From Fretibacterium sp. OH1220_COT-178 (GTDB lineage: Bacteria; Synergistota; Synergistia; Synergistales; Aminobacteriaceae): DNA of 64,000 bases. A model generated the notes under the pieces. That model saw nothing but the letters and a program-made list of their open reading frames with translations. It had not been told where the DNA came from and did not search any database. The stretch spans positions 1 through 64,000 of the forward strand of contig NZ_RQYL01000022.1 of NCBI RefSeq assembly GCF_003860125.1. Reading direction: 5' to 3'. The position numbers were made by a program, and so were the translations under genes. Positions 1 to 8,628 of the stretch are shown here, one piece after another (within the stretch, counting starts at the first letter, position 1; each line of letters begins with the position of its first letter).

Positions 1-249
1 GATCGCTCCCGCTCGCTCTCTCTGCAACACCCAATACAAACGGCATCGCAGCCTACTTCTCTCTTCCCTCTATGGCTCGCCTGTAAATTTGTCAAGTTGC
101 AAAAAACAAAACCAACGTTTTATCAACGCCGGTTTCCGCCCCGACACCGGGACCGGTCGAACCGGCCCGCAACTCGGAGCTCGTGTATATTACCTCAGGG
201 TTTCGGATTTGTAAAGCCCCCCTTTGCAGAAAATCGGCATGAAGGGAGC

Positions 250-1284
250 CTACAGTTTACGAATCGCCTCGATCAGCGCGTCCACATTTTCCGGGCGCGT
301 GGCCCAGCTGGTGCAGAACCGCACCGCGGACCGGCCGCTCCCCATCCTCTGCCACAGTTCGAAGGAAAAGTCCCTCAGGAGCCGGTCGATGTCCCCATCC
401 GGCAGGATCGGAAACTGCTGGTTGGTCACGGACTCGTAGAGGAACGGGACTCCCTTCTCCAAAAACGCCTCCCGGAGGCGCATCGCCTGGCGATCCGCAT
501 GCCGCGCCAGCTCGAAATACAACCCGTCCTCGAACAGGACCTCGAACTGGATGCCCAGCAGCCGCCCCTTGGCGAGCAGGCCGCCCTGTTGCTTGACGAG
601 CGTTCGGAACTGCCGGATGCGCCCGGGGCTCGGTATCACGACCGCCTCGCCGAACAGAGCGCCGACCTTCGTGCCCCCTATGTAGAAGACGTCGCAGAGC
701 CGGGCGACATCGGGCACCGAGAGCTCCGCCCCCTCGGCCATGACCCCATAGCCCAGCCGCGCCCCGTCCAGGAACAGGGGAAGCCCGTACGAGCGGCAGA
801 CCGCGCTCAGCGCCTCGAGCTGTTCCTTCCCATACAGCGTTCCGTTCTCGGTCGGGTGGGAGATGTAGACCATCCCCGGCTGGACCCTGTGCTCGCGGGT
901 GGGATCCGCGCCGAACTCCTCGAGCGCCTCTCGGACCCGCTCCGCGTTCAGGGTCCCGTCCCCGCTCGGGAGCGCCCACACCTTGTGCCCCGTGGCCTCG
1001 ATCGCCCCCGCCTCATGGACGTTGATGTGTCCCGTATCCGCGCACAGGACCCCCTCGCAGGGGCTCAGGAGGGACTTGATGACGGTGGTGTTGGTCTGGG
1101 TTCCGCCGACGAGAAAATGCACCTCGGCCTCCGGGGCCGCGCACGCACCTCGAATCAGCTCCGCGGCGCGCTCGCAGTGAGGGTCGAGCCCGTAGCCCGG
1201 CGTCTGTTCCAGGTTCGTCCCGGCCAGGCGCTCCAGGATCCGGGGATGGCACCCCTCCAGATAATCGCTGTCGAATCGTATCAT
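250..1284 (-). CDS. Threonine aldolase / beta-eliminating lyase family PLP enzyme
   Basis: This is a fold-type-I PLP enzyme of the low-specificity L-threonine aldolase family, which splits L-threonine or allo-threonine into glycine and acetaldehyde. At 344 residues it has the family's usual length. The PLP lysine is K206 in YIGGTKVGAL, and the cofactor-ring aspartate is D173 in FLDGARLGYG. It follows the ABC ATPase gene by 85 bp on the same strand and probably ends the operon that starts near 8527. The substrate could be another beta-hydroxy or beta-substituted amino acid, because family members are hard to separate by sequence. The family call is secure; the substrate is not. Confidence 0.88.
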   Translation of the reverse strand: MIRFDSDYLEGCHPRILERLAGTNLEQTPGYGLDPHCERAAELIRGACAAPEAEVHFLVGGTQTNTTVIKSLLSPCEGVLCADTGHINVHEAGAIEATGHKVWALPSGDGTLNAERVREALEEFGADPTREHRVQPGMVYISHPTENGTLYGKEQLEALSAVCRSYGLPLFLDGARLGYGVMAEGAELSVPDVARLCDVFYIGGTKVGALFGEAVVIPSPGRIRQFRTLVKQQGGLLAKGRLLGIQFEVLFEDGLYFELARHADRQAMRLREAFLEKGVPFLYESVTNQQFPILPDGDIDRLLRDFSFELWQRMGSGRSAVRFCTSWATRPENVDALIEAIRKL

Positions 1285-1369
1285 CGCTGCAGCCTCCTGT
1301 ATGTCGGTTCTCGGGAAATTCGCGCGGCCATGTCCGGCGGTCCGGGGAAAAGGCCCCGGACCCTTCCGC

Positions 1370-2452
1370 TCAGGGGAGCAACACCGCCGCCGCGGAATCG
1401 AAGCCCAGCGTTACGGACTCGCCCTCGCTCCAGATCCGCTTGCCGGGAAGGAAGGGGTCGAAGGAGAGAGCGCTGCGGCCCCCCGGCAGGGCGACCTCGT
1501 ACTCCATGTGCGACCCCAGAAACGTGGCCGCGGCCACGGTGCCCGTGATCCCGTCCGAACCGGAGGCGAGCCCCGGGACGAGCTTCTCGGGCCGGATCAC
1601 CAGCATGGCCTCGCTTCCCGCCGAGAGGGCACAGCCCCTGGCTCCCCGGACGGACGCGACGTGGCCGAAGACGTCGACGGAGAAAACCCCGTTCTCCGTC
1701 CCCAGGACCCTGCAGGGCAGGACGTTTGCCTGGCCGATGAAGTCCGCCACGAACACGGACTGGGGCTCCGCATAGATTTCGTGCGGCGCACCGATCTGCT
1801 CGACCCGGCCCCCGTTCATCACCATGATCCGGTCCGAGAGGGTCAGGGCCTCGCTCTGATCGTGCGTGACGTAGAGGCATGTGATGTCGAGGCTCCTCTG
1901 GATCTTTCGGATCTCGGTGCGCATGTGGATGCGCAGCTTGGCGTCGAGGTTCGACAGGGGTTCGTCCATCAGGAGGACCTCCGGCCGGAGCACCAGGACG
2001 CGCGCCAGCGCCACGCGCTGCTGCTCCCCGCCCGAGAGCTGGCTGGGGAGGCGGCGTTCGGCCCCCGCAAGGCCGACGAGCTCCAGCCCCTCCGTCACCC
2101 TGCGCCGGATCTCGGGCTCGGACAGCCGCTTGACGCGCAGCCCGTAGGCCACGTTCTCGAAGACGCTCATGTGCGGGAAGAGGGCGTAGCTCTGAAAGAC
2201 GAAGCCGATGCCCCTGCGATTGACGGGGACGCCGGTCACGTCGCGTCCCCCGATCAGGATCGCGCCGGCGCTCGGCGTCTCGAAGCCCGCGACCATGCGC
2301 AGCGTGGTGGTCTTGCCGCAGCCGGACGGCCCCAGAAAGGTCACCATCTCGCCGGGCGCGACGGCGATCGAGACGCCATCCACCGCCCGTACGGGCTCTC
2401 CGTCCTTCCAGAAGATCTTGGATACGTCCCTGATTTCGAGGCTAACGGCCAT
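1370..2452 (-). CDS. ABC importer ATP-binding subunit (PotA/FbpC type)
   Basis: This is the cytoplasmic ATPase of an iron(III)/spermidine/putrescine-type importer. The Walker A motif GPSGCGKTT lies near residue 42, the ABC signature [14 protein letters not shown] near 138, and Walker [13 protein letters not shown] follows. The last ~110 residues form a TOBE-like regulatory domain, as in PotA, FbpC and MalK. It overlaps the end of the permease gene by 11 bp, so translation is probably coupled, and a GGAGGGAG Shine-Dalgarno precedes the ATG. It works with the permease at 2442-4148 and the binding protein at 4159-5166. A second, paralogous set lies at 13081-16812. The transported ligand cannot be read from sequence. 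Confidence 0.93.
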   Translation of the reverse strand: MAVSLEIRDVSKIFWKDGEPVRAVDGVSIAVAPGEMVTFLGPSGCGKTTTLRMVAGFETPSAGAILIGGRDVTGVPVNRRGIGFVFQSYALFPHMSVFENVAYGLRVKRLSEPEIRRRVTEGLELVGLAGAERRLPSQLSGGEQQRVALARVLVLRPEVLLMDEPLSNLDAKLRIHMRTEIRKIQRSLDITCLYVTHDQSEALTLSDRIMVMNGGRVEQIGAPHEIYAEPQSVFVADFIGQANVLPCRVLGTENGVFSVDVFGHVASVRGARGCALSAGSEAMLVIRPEKLVPGLASGSDGITGTVAAATFLGSHMEYEVALPGGRSALSFDPFLPGKRIWSEGESVTLGFDSAAAVLLP

Positions 2453-4148
2453 GGGTCAAGCTCCCTCCTCCGGAGATGCGCCTCGTCATGAGGCGGGTCA
2501 GGCCCGTCAGCACCGCCGTGGCGGCGAACACGAGCAGGATCAGCACGACGGAGAAGGCGCAGGCCTGGGCGAACTGGAGCTCCGTCATGCACTCCAGGAT
2601 CCGCGTGGTCAGCAGGCTCCAGCGCATGGACACCAGAAAAATGGTGGCGCTGATGGCAGTCATGCAGTGGATGAAGAGGTAGCGCATGCCCATGAGCACT
2701 GCGGGGACGACGAGCGGTACGGTCACCCGGAAGAACGTCCGCACCGCGCCCGCCCCCAGACTGGCCGAGGCCTCGTCGAGCGAGGGGTCGATCTGGTGCA
2801 GCGACGCGACCACCGCGCGGATGCCCGCCGCCTGATAGCGGAAGAGATAGGCCGCGACCAGCACGGTCATCGTGCCCGTCAGGACGATGGGCGGCCCGTT
2901 GAAGGCGATGACGTAGGCGATGCCCACCACCGTCCCGGGCAGAGCGTAGTTCAGCATGGAGGAGAACTCCAGAAAGCGGACGCCGAAGAACTTCTTCCTC
3001 TGGACGAGATAGCCGATGAGGACGGCCAGAAGGCCGCCCAGCGGCGTGGCGACCCCCGCGATGATCAGGGTATCGGTCACCGCCTTCTTGCCGTGGGTGA
3101 GGACGTAGCGGAAGTTGTCCCACGTCAGGGTGTTGTCCACGCCCCAGACCTTGACCGCCGAGCCCCAGAAGATGATGGAGTAGAGGTAGAGGATGAAGGC
3201 GACGACCAGGAAACAGGCGAGGAGGACGCCGCCCTCCGCCGCGGGGCCCAGCCGGACGAACTCGCCCCTGCCGCCGGACTTGCCGCTGACGGTGACGTAG
3301 TTCTTCCGCCCCACCCAAAGGCGCTGCAGAAGGTAGACCGTCACGGCGGGGACGAGCAGCAGGAAGGAGAGCGCCGCGCCCCGGCTGAGGTCGTAGAGCC
3401 CGGTGATCTGGAGGTAGGCCTGGGTCGGCAGGACGGGGAATCCGTGTCCCGCCAGCACCAGAGGGGTGGCGAAGTCCGCCAGGGAACTGGCGAAGAGCAG
3501 CAGGGCCGCGTTGGCGATCCCGGGGATGGAGAGCGGCAGCGTGACCGTGCGGAACACCCGCCCCCCGGAGGCCCCCAGGGAGAGGGCCGCGTTCTCCAGG
3601 TTGGGGTCGAGCGCCGAGAGCACGGCCGTCAGGGTCAGGAAGGCCACGGGAAAGTAGGTGAGCGTCTCCGAGATCCAGGTGCCCCAGAAGCCGTAAAAGT
3701 TGAAGGACCCCAAACCGAGCAGCTTGACCAGGGTCCCGTTGGGCCCCAGGGCCAGGGTCAGCGCGATGCTGCCCGTGAAGGGCGGGGAGATGAGGGGCAG
3801 GGTCGTCACCGCCCCGATCAGGCCCTTGGCCCACAAGGGCAGCCGGGTCCGCGTGACGGTGAAGGCGAAAAGGTAGCCCAGAAAGGTGCCCGAAACGGCC
3901 ACCCACCCGGCGAGCCACAGGCTGTTGACGAAGGCCTGCCGATCGTACCCGTCCCCCAGGGCGGCGGACAGGGACGCGAGCGTGAGGCCCCCCTCGGCCC
4001 AGAAGACCTGGGCGAGGAGCCGAAACAGGGGGTAGAGCACGAAGATCCCCAGCGCGATCCAGACGGCGATCAGAGCCGGAAGAAGGGCGGGGTCCCTCAG
4101 GAGAGGGGTGCCCCGCCCGACGCCCGGAGAGTCCGGGAGGCGTCCCAT
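2442..4148 (-). CDS. ABC importer permease, two fused membrane domains (FbpB type)
   Basis: The 568-residue inner-membrane protein carries about twelve hydrophobic segments in two homologous halves, as in FbpB-type iron(III) permeases where one chain forms both halves of the channel. Each half has an EAA-type loop that contacts the ATPase, for example around ENAALSLGASGGRVF and later DEASASLGAGAVRTF. The start follows the binding-protein stop by 10 bp, giving the order binding protein, permease, ATPase. Iron(III), 2-aminoethylphosphonate, polyamine or sugar-phosphate ligands all occur for this architecture, so the substrate is left open. Confidence 0.92.
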   Translation of the reverse strand: MGRLPDSPGVGRGTPLLRDPALLPALIAVWIALGIFVLYPLFRLLAQVFWAEGGLTLASLSAALGDGYDRQAFVNSLWLAGWVAVSGTFLGYLFAFTVTRTRLPLWAKGLIGAVTTLPLISPPFTGSIALTLALGPNGTLVKLLGLGSFNFYGFWGTWISETLTYFPVAFLTLTAVLSALDPNLENAALSLGASGGRVFRTVTLPLSIPGIANAALLLFASSLADFATPLVLAGHGFPVLPTQAYLQITGLYDLSRGAALSFLLLVPAVTVYLLQRLWVGRKNYVTVSGKSGGRGEFVRLGPAAEGGVLLACFLVVAFILYLYSIIFWGSAVKVWGVDNTLTWDNFRYVLTHGKKAVTDTLIIAGVATPLGGLLAVLIGYLVQRKKFFGVRFLEFSSMLNYALPGTVVGIAYVIAFNGPPIVLTGTMTVLVAAYLFRYQAAGIRAVVASLHQIDPSLDEASASLGAGAVRTFFRVTVPLVVPAVLMGMRYLFIHCMTAISATIFLVSMRWSLLTTRILECMTELQFAQACAFSVVLILLVFAATAVLTGLTRLMTRRISGGGSLTHGR

Positions 4149-4158
4149 CGTCGCCGGC

Positions 4159-5166
4159 CTACTTGATGACCTCGTTGATCCAGCGGTCCACGAACCCCTT
4201 GCGGCTGGCTCCCTTCCAGGCCACGTCGGTCTCGATCAGCACGACCTTCGAGACGTCCAGCGCGGGGTTGTCGACCGTCACGTCGGTCCGGGTGGGGATG
4301 TAGTTGATCTTCTTGTCCACGAGCAGCTGGGCGAAGTCCTTGGAGGTGGCCCAGTCGACGAACTTCGCGGCCTCCTCGGGGTGCTTGGCGCCCTTCAGCA
4401 TACCCACGGCCTCGACACCGTAGGAGACGCCCTCGGACGGGTAGCTCAGGACCACGGGATAGCCCTGCTGCTGGATATCCAGCGCATCCACGACGTAGAA
4501 GATCCCGGACGCCGCCTGCCCCGACGCCACGGGAAGCGCCCCGCCCGCACCGCTCTTGGTGTACATCTGGACGTTCTGATGCAGCTTCCTCTGATACTCG
4601 AAGGCCTTGTCCTCGCCCATGATCTTCACGAGGCTGTAAATCCGCTCCGTGGCGGTCCCGGAGGTGCGGGCGTCGGCCATCTGCAGGCCGTTCTTATACG
4701 CGGGGTTCAGCAGGTCCTCCCAGGAACGGGGGGCCTCCAGCCCCTTCTCCTTCAGAAAGTCCGTGTTCGTCAGAAAGACCAGAGGGATGATGCCGACGCC
4801 CGTCCAGTAGTCCTCGGGAGAGCGGTACTTCGCCGGTATGCCGTCCGCGTTGGCCGGCTTGCGGGCCTCGAACACGCCCTCCTTGACGCCGGCCTCGTAG
4901 GTGTCGGCCGGCCCGCCCAGGATGACGTCGGCCTGGGGATTGCCCTTCTCCGCGACCACGCGGGCCAGGGCCTCTCCGGAGGAGAATCGCATGAAGTTCA
5001 CCTTGATCCCCGTCGCCGCCGTGAAGGCCTCGAAGACCTGGGAGGCGTACTTCTCCGGCATGATGGTGTAGGCGTTGAGTTCACCCGCCCCAGCCGCGGG
5101 GACCGCGCCGGCCAGGCACAGGACGAGAAGCAAGAGAGACGAAACGCGCAGCAGATTGAAAGACAT
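4159..5166 (-). CDS. ABC importer periplasmic binding protein (FbpA/AfuA-like)
   Basis: This 335-residue exported binding protein starts with a cleavable signal peptide (hydrophobic LLLLVLCLAGAVPAAGA, cleavage near residue 28). The first domain then reads ELNAYTIMPEKY and later FEAFTAATGIKVNF, typical of the class that includes FbpA, AfuA and PhnS. A good Shine-Dalgarno (AGGAGGAG) lies about 9 bp before the ATG. It sits 44 bp after the BCCT transporter gene and 10 bp before its permease, so the whole block from 8409 down to 250 is probably one transcript. The ligand is unknown. Confidence 0.9.
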   Translation of the reverse strand: MSFNLLRVSSLLLLVLCLAGAVPAAGAGELNAYTIMPEKYASQVFEAFTAATGIKVNFMRFSSGEALARVVAEKGNPQADVILGGPADTYEAGVKEGVFEARKPANADGIPAKYRSPEDYWTGVGIIPLVFLTNTDFLKEKGLEAPRSWEDLLNPAYKNGLQMADARTSGTATERIYSLVKIMGEDKAFEYQRKLHQNVQMYTKSGAGGALPVASGQAASGIFYVVDALDIQQQGYPVVLSYPSEGVSYGVEAVGMLKGAKHPEEAAKFVDWATSKDFAQLLVDKKINYIPTRTDVTVDNPALDVSKVVLIETDVAWKGASRKGFVDRWINEVIK

Positions 5167-5210
5167 GACGAAAAACTCCTCCTCTTGATTTTTTCAGTTT
5201 TACCGCAAGA

Positions 5211-6800
5211 CTATTCCACGATCCTGTCCACAAAGAACGTCCGGATGAAGGCGACGATCTGAAGCGCAAAAATGAAGAGGACCACGAACCCCGCGGCCGC
5301 GGCCAGCGCCTTGACGCCGTCCACCCCCTGAGCTCCCCCGCCGTATGCCGCCATGATGATGGCCACGGTGCCGACGGAGATGCCCCACAGGGCCTTCAGC
5401 TTCGCGGGGGGCTCCGTCCCGATCGGGACGTCCTTCACGCACATGGAGCCGATGTTGGTCAGGGTCGCGTCCGCATTCGTGATGAAGGAGATCAGGATCA
5501 CGAAGATGTTGACCGGCACCACGATGGCCCCGAGGCCGAAGGGCAGGTGCTTCAGGAACTCCCAGAGCGCCATGATGGCGCCGCCGCTGTTGATGGCCCC
5601 GACCAGGTCCGCTCCGCCCGTGGACTGCATGTGGAGCGCACTTCCGCCCCAGATGCCGAACCAGACGAGACCGAAGGCCGACGGCAGGATCCAGTTGACG
5701 ATCATGTACTCGCGCACCGTGCGGCCGTAGGAGATCATGGCGAGGAAGATCCCCGTGACGGGGGCGTAGCCGACCCAGAAGGCCCAGTCGAAGAGCGTCC
5801 AGGACCGGACGAGCGCCTCGCCGCCGATGTCGATGGGGTCGAGGCCCCAGTGCCAGAAGTTGTGGAGCCACTCCGCGAGGCCGGCCGTGAAGAGGCGCAT
5901 GATGTAGACGAAGGGCCCCGTGAAGAGCAGCAGGGCCAGGAGCCCGTAGTAGAACCAGGCGTTGAGGTTCCCCAGTGCTTTGAGCCCACGGTCCATGCCG
6001 ATGTAGGAGGAAAAGGTGAAGGAGACGATCAGCAGGGCGCCGATGGCGACGAAGAGCGGGAGCTCTCCCTGAATGCCGTAGCCGCTCTTGAGCCCCCCCA
6101 TGACCAGGGTGATGCACATGGTCAGGCCCGTCGTCAGGCCGATGGCAAGGGCCAGCATCGAGAGCGTGTCGATCGCCGCGGCGAACCAGCCTCGGGTCAC
6201 GCGCTCCCCGAAGATCGGCTTGAGCGTCGTCGTAACGTGCAGCCTGTCCCTCTTGTTGTAGTAGATGTAGGCCACGAGCAGGCCGCAGAGCGCGTAGATG
6301 GCGTAGGGGACGAACGTCCAGTTGTAGAAGCTGCGCGCCATGGCGAAGATGGCGGCCTTATGCGTGTTGGGCTCGATCCCGATCTGGTTGAGCTCGCCCC
6401 ACACATTGCCGTAGTAGATGAGGGGCTCGTTGACCCCCCAGGTGACGATGCCCGTCGCCACGCCGCCCGTCAGGGTCATGGCGAACCAGGTCCAAAAGCC
6501 GTACTTCGGCTTTGCCTCCCGGCCGCCCAGCCGCAGATTCCCAAGCCGCGAGAAGAACACCACCGCCACCAGGACCACACACGCCATGATCGAGATCTGG
6601 TAGAGCCAGCCGAAGCTGTCCAGGGACCAGAAGAAGAATTCGTTGGCCCCCTTGGTCAGGGCCTCCTTGCTCAGCAGCCCCAGAAGGGCCGCCCCGCCGA
6701 CGACGAAATAGGCCGGGATGAACACCGACCAGCGGATCCGCCTGCCGACGTTCTCCTCCGGGACCCGCGCCGCGTTGCCGTCGTTCCGTTGGTTCTCCAT
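5211..6800 (-). CDS. BCCT family betaine/carnitine/choline-type transporter
   Basis: This secondary transporter of the BCCT family moves trimethylammonium compounds such as glycine betaine, carnitine and choline. About twelve membrane segments are visible. The family signature is clear at residues ~335-365 (LFDWAFWVGYAPVTGIF followed by SYGRTVREY), and the glycine-rich TM3 stretch with NEPLIYY lies near 110-130. I chose the ATG at 6800 because GGGAGG lies 8 bp upstream; an ATG at 6854 is also in frame. It is directly downstream (85 bp) of a lyase that looks like ergothionase. Because ergothioneine is itself a trimethylated betaine, the likely cargo is ergothioneine or a related betaine. That substrate is inference from context. 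Confidence 0.93.
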   Translation of the reverse strand: MENQRNDGNAARVPEENVGRRIRWSVFIPAYFVVGGAALLGLLSKEALTKGANEFFFWSLDSFGWLYQISIMACVVLVAVVFFSRLGNLRLGGREAKPKYGFWTWFAMTLTGGVATGIVTWGVNEPLIYYGNVWGELNQIGIEPNTHKAAIFAMARSFYNWTFVPYAIYALCGLLVAYIYYNKRDRLHVTTTLKPIFGERVTRGWFAAAIDTLSMLALAIGLTTGLTMCITLVMGGLKSGYGIQGELPLFVAIGALLIVSFTFSSYIGMDRGLKALGNLNAWFYYGLLALLLFTGPFVYIMRLFTAGLAEWLHNFWHWGLDPIDIGGEALVRSWTLFDWAFWVGYAPVTGIFLAMISYGRTVREYMIVNWILPSAFGLVWFGIWGGSALHMQSTGGADLVGAINSGGAIMALWEFLKHLPFGLGAIVVPVNIFVILISFITNADATLTNIGSMCVKDVPIGTEPPAKLKALWGISVGTVAIIMAAYGGGAQGVDGVKALAAAAGFVVLFIFALQIVAFIRTFFVDRIVE

Positions 6801-6885
6801 GCCATGACCTCCCGAATCCTGTTTTACGCCCCCCGGTCCGGGGGGTGTCCCCACCTCGAAAAAACGGCCGCATTCCCTTCCGAAC

Positions 6886-8409
6886 TCAGTCCAGGGCCCG
6901 ACGTGCGGCCTCGAGCATCCGGCCGCTCCTCACCACCTCGTAGGCCGACTGAATGTCCGCCGACAGGTTCCGGTCCCGGTCGTACCAGGGCACCGTCCTG
7001 CGGAACTCCTCGTAGGCCGCGGCCGTTCCGCGGCCCAGCCTCAGTTCCGGATTTCCGTTGAGCCTCAGGGTCAGGGCCTGGGCGGCATGGATCATCTCCA
7101 TGCCCAGGACGTACTTGAGGTTGTCGACGATCCGACGCAGGCGCTGCACGACGTGGGGCATGTTCGTCGCATGGTCCTCCATTCCCCCCGCCAGGGAGAA
7201 ATAGTCCGCGGAGGACGGGTTGGAGAGATGGCGGATCTCCGCATCGAGGGCCGTGAAGGTCTTCTGGAGCGCCCCGAACGCATGGACGTGGATCTCCTCG
7301 GGGGTCAGGAACCGGGGCAGCTTCGTCAGCACGGGGTTGGAAAGGCGGATCGAGCGGTAGCAGGACGTCCGCGAGACGTGGCTCAGCATGATGGCCAGCA
7401 TCTCGAACCCCACGGCCAGCGTCGTGACCTCGAAGTTGGAGCAGGAGATGATGCGCCGCTCCTCGAGCAGCATGCAGGGGTTGTCGTCGGAGGTGTTCAT
7501 CTGGATGAGCAGGTAGCGATGCACGTACTCCATGGCGTCCCTCAGGGAGCCGTGGACGTAGGCGCCGGCCCGGAAGCTCACCGGGTCCTGAACCGGACGG
7601 TCGGGGTCGGGGTCCTCGATGAAGCTCCCCGCCACGAACCGGCGCACATTGGCGGTGCTGGCGATCTGCCCCGGCAGCTTGCGCAGGGCGTTGCTCCTCT
7701 CGTTCAGGGGGGAGACGTTCCCGTTAAGTCCCTCCAGCGAGACGGCATAGATCAGGTCCGCCTGATCCGCGAGCTCGAAAAGGTCCGCCAGGACCAGCGC
7801 GCCCTGGGCCGCCGCAAAGGCGTTGCTGCTCACGATCGCCAGACCGTCCTTCGGCCCCAGGACCACGGTCTCGAGGCCGGCCCTTCGGTGGGCCTCCGCG
7901 GAGGACATGCGTTCGCCCCGGTAGACCACGTCCCCCTCGCCGATCATCGCCAGCCCGATGTGGGAGAGCTCCGTGATGTCCCCCTCCCCGATCGAGCCGC
8001 GCTCCGGAATGACCGGGTGCAGACGGTGGTTCAGGAAGTCGGCGTAGCGCCGTGCGATAGCGGGCTGAATGCCCGTATTGCCGTTCAGCAGGCAATTCAG
8101 GCGGATCGCCATCGCCGCCCGCACCTCGGCCTCCGAGGCCTCGGGCCCGACGCCCAGGGTGTGCGAGTGCACGAGGTTCTCGTTGTAGGCCTTGAAATAC
8201 TCCGAGGCGATGTGCCGGTCCTTGTTCCAGCCCACGCCGGTGTTGAATCCATATACGGGAACGTCGCTCTCCGCCAGGTCGTAGACCAGCCGCCTCGAGG
8301 CCTCGAGCCGCTCGAGGCCGTCGGAGGAGATCTCCACCTCCGCCCCCTCGCAGGCAATCCGCCACAGATGGTCGAGAGTCAGGTTGGAGCCGTTCAGCGT
8401 CACCTTCAT
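6886..8409 (-). CDS. MIO-less aromatic amino acid lyase homologue, probable ergothionase
   Basis: The 507-residue protein has the histidine/phenylalanine ammonia-lyase fold: the catalytic Tyr loop PVYGFNTGVGWNKDR (Y53, K63), the GNTGIQPAIA segment and the helical core. It lacks the Ala-Ser-Gly triplet that cyclises into the MIO cofactor. Where ammonia-lyases read GSVGASGDLAPLSH, this protein reads GSIGEGDITELSH at residues 138-150, one residue shorter. As I recall, ergothionase (ergothioneine trimethylamine-lyase, known from Treponema denticola and Burkholderia) is a homologue without MIO, because trimethylamine leaves without electrophilic activation. The next gene is a BCCT transporter, the family that carries trimethylammonium betaines. 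The predicted reaction is ergothioneine to thiolurocanate plus trimethylamine. A plain histidine ammonia-lyase is unlikely without MIO. Confidence 0.8.
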   Translation of the reverse strand: MKVTLNGSNLTLDHLWRIACEGAEVEISSDGLERLEASRRLVYDLAESDVPVYGFNTGVGWNKDRHIASEYFKAYNENLVHSHTLGVGPEASEAEVRAAMAIRLNCLLNGNTGIQPAIARRYADFLNHRLHPVIPERGSIGEGDITELSHIGLAMIGEGDVVYRGERMSSAEAHRRAGLETVVLGPKDGLAIVSSNAFAAAQGALVLADLFELADQADLIYAVSLEGLNGNVSPLNERSNALRKLPGQIASTANVRRFVAGSFIEDPDPDRPVQDPVSFRAGAYVHGSLRDAMEYVHRYLLIQMNTSDDNPCMLLEERRIISCSNFEVTTLAVGFEMLAIMLSHVSRTSCYRSIRLSNPVLTKLPRFLTPEEIHVHAFGALQKTFTALDAEIRHLSNPSSADYFSLAGGMEDHATNMPHVVQRLRRIVDNLKYVLGMEMIHAAQALTLRLNGNPELRLGRGTAAAYEEFRRTVPWYDRDRNLSADIQSAYEVVRSGRMLEAARRALD

Positions 8410-8526
8410 GATTCCGTGCCCTCCGTCCTTGCATGAAACCGAATTGTGTCCGAGAGAAGAGGCGAGGCATTCCGGGGAGGCGTAAAGAAGCGCGACAAGC
8501 GGCCGTCGTACCGCTCGCCTCCGCCA

Positions 8527-8554
8527 ATTATACCATTCCCGTCCTCCCGGATAA
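8527..8554 (-). promoter_or_regulatory. Predicted sigma-70-type promoter of the lyase/BCCT/ABC operon
   Basis: On the minus strand a TATAAT hexamer (8527-8532) is preceded by TG one base upstream (an extended -10). It lies 16 bp from a weak -35, TTATCC (8549-8554). The predicted start is about 110 bp before the lyase ATG. No equally good promoter was seen further down the block to 250. Confidence 0.5.
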
Positions 8555-8628
8555 GGTAAACTCTAGGGGGCGCCAGCCGTTCCGGCCGACGCCAAAAAAC
8601 AACTTTGCTGCGGACGGGAGCGATGAGG

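Noticed and set aside
2208-4166. Long plus-strand open frame of 652 codons
   Set aside because: It is antisense to the ABC permease; low-complexity composition and no ribosome site.
6886-8409. Annotation as a normal histidine ammonia-lyase (hutH)
   Set aside because: The Ala-Ser-Gly triplet needed for the MIO cofactor is absent, and no hutU, hutI or hutG gene is next to it.
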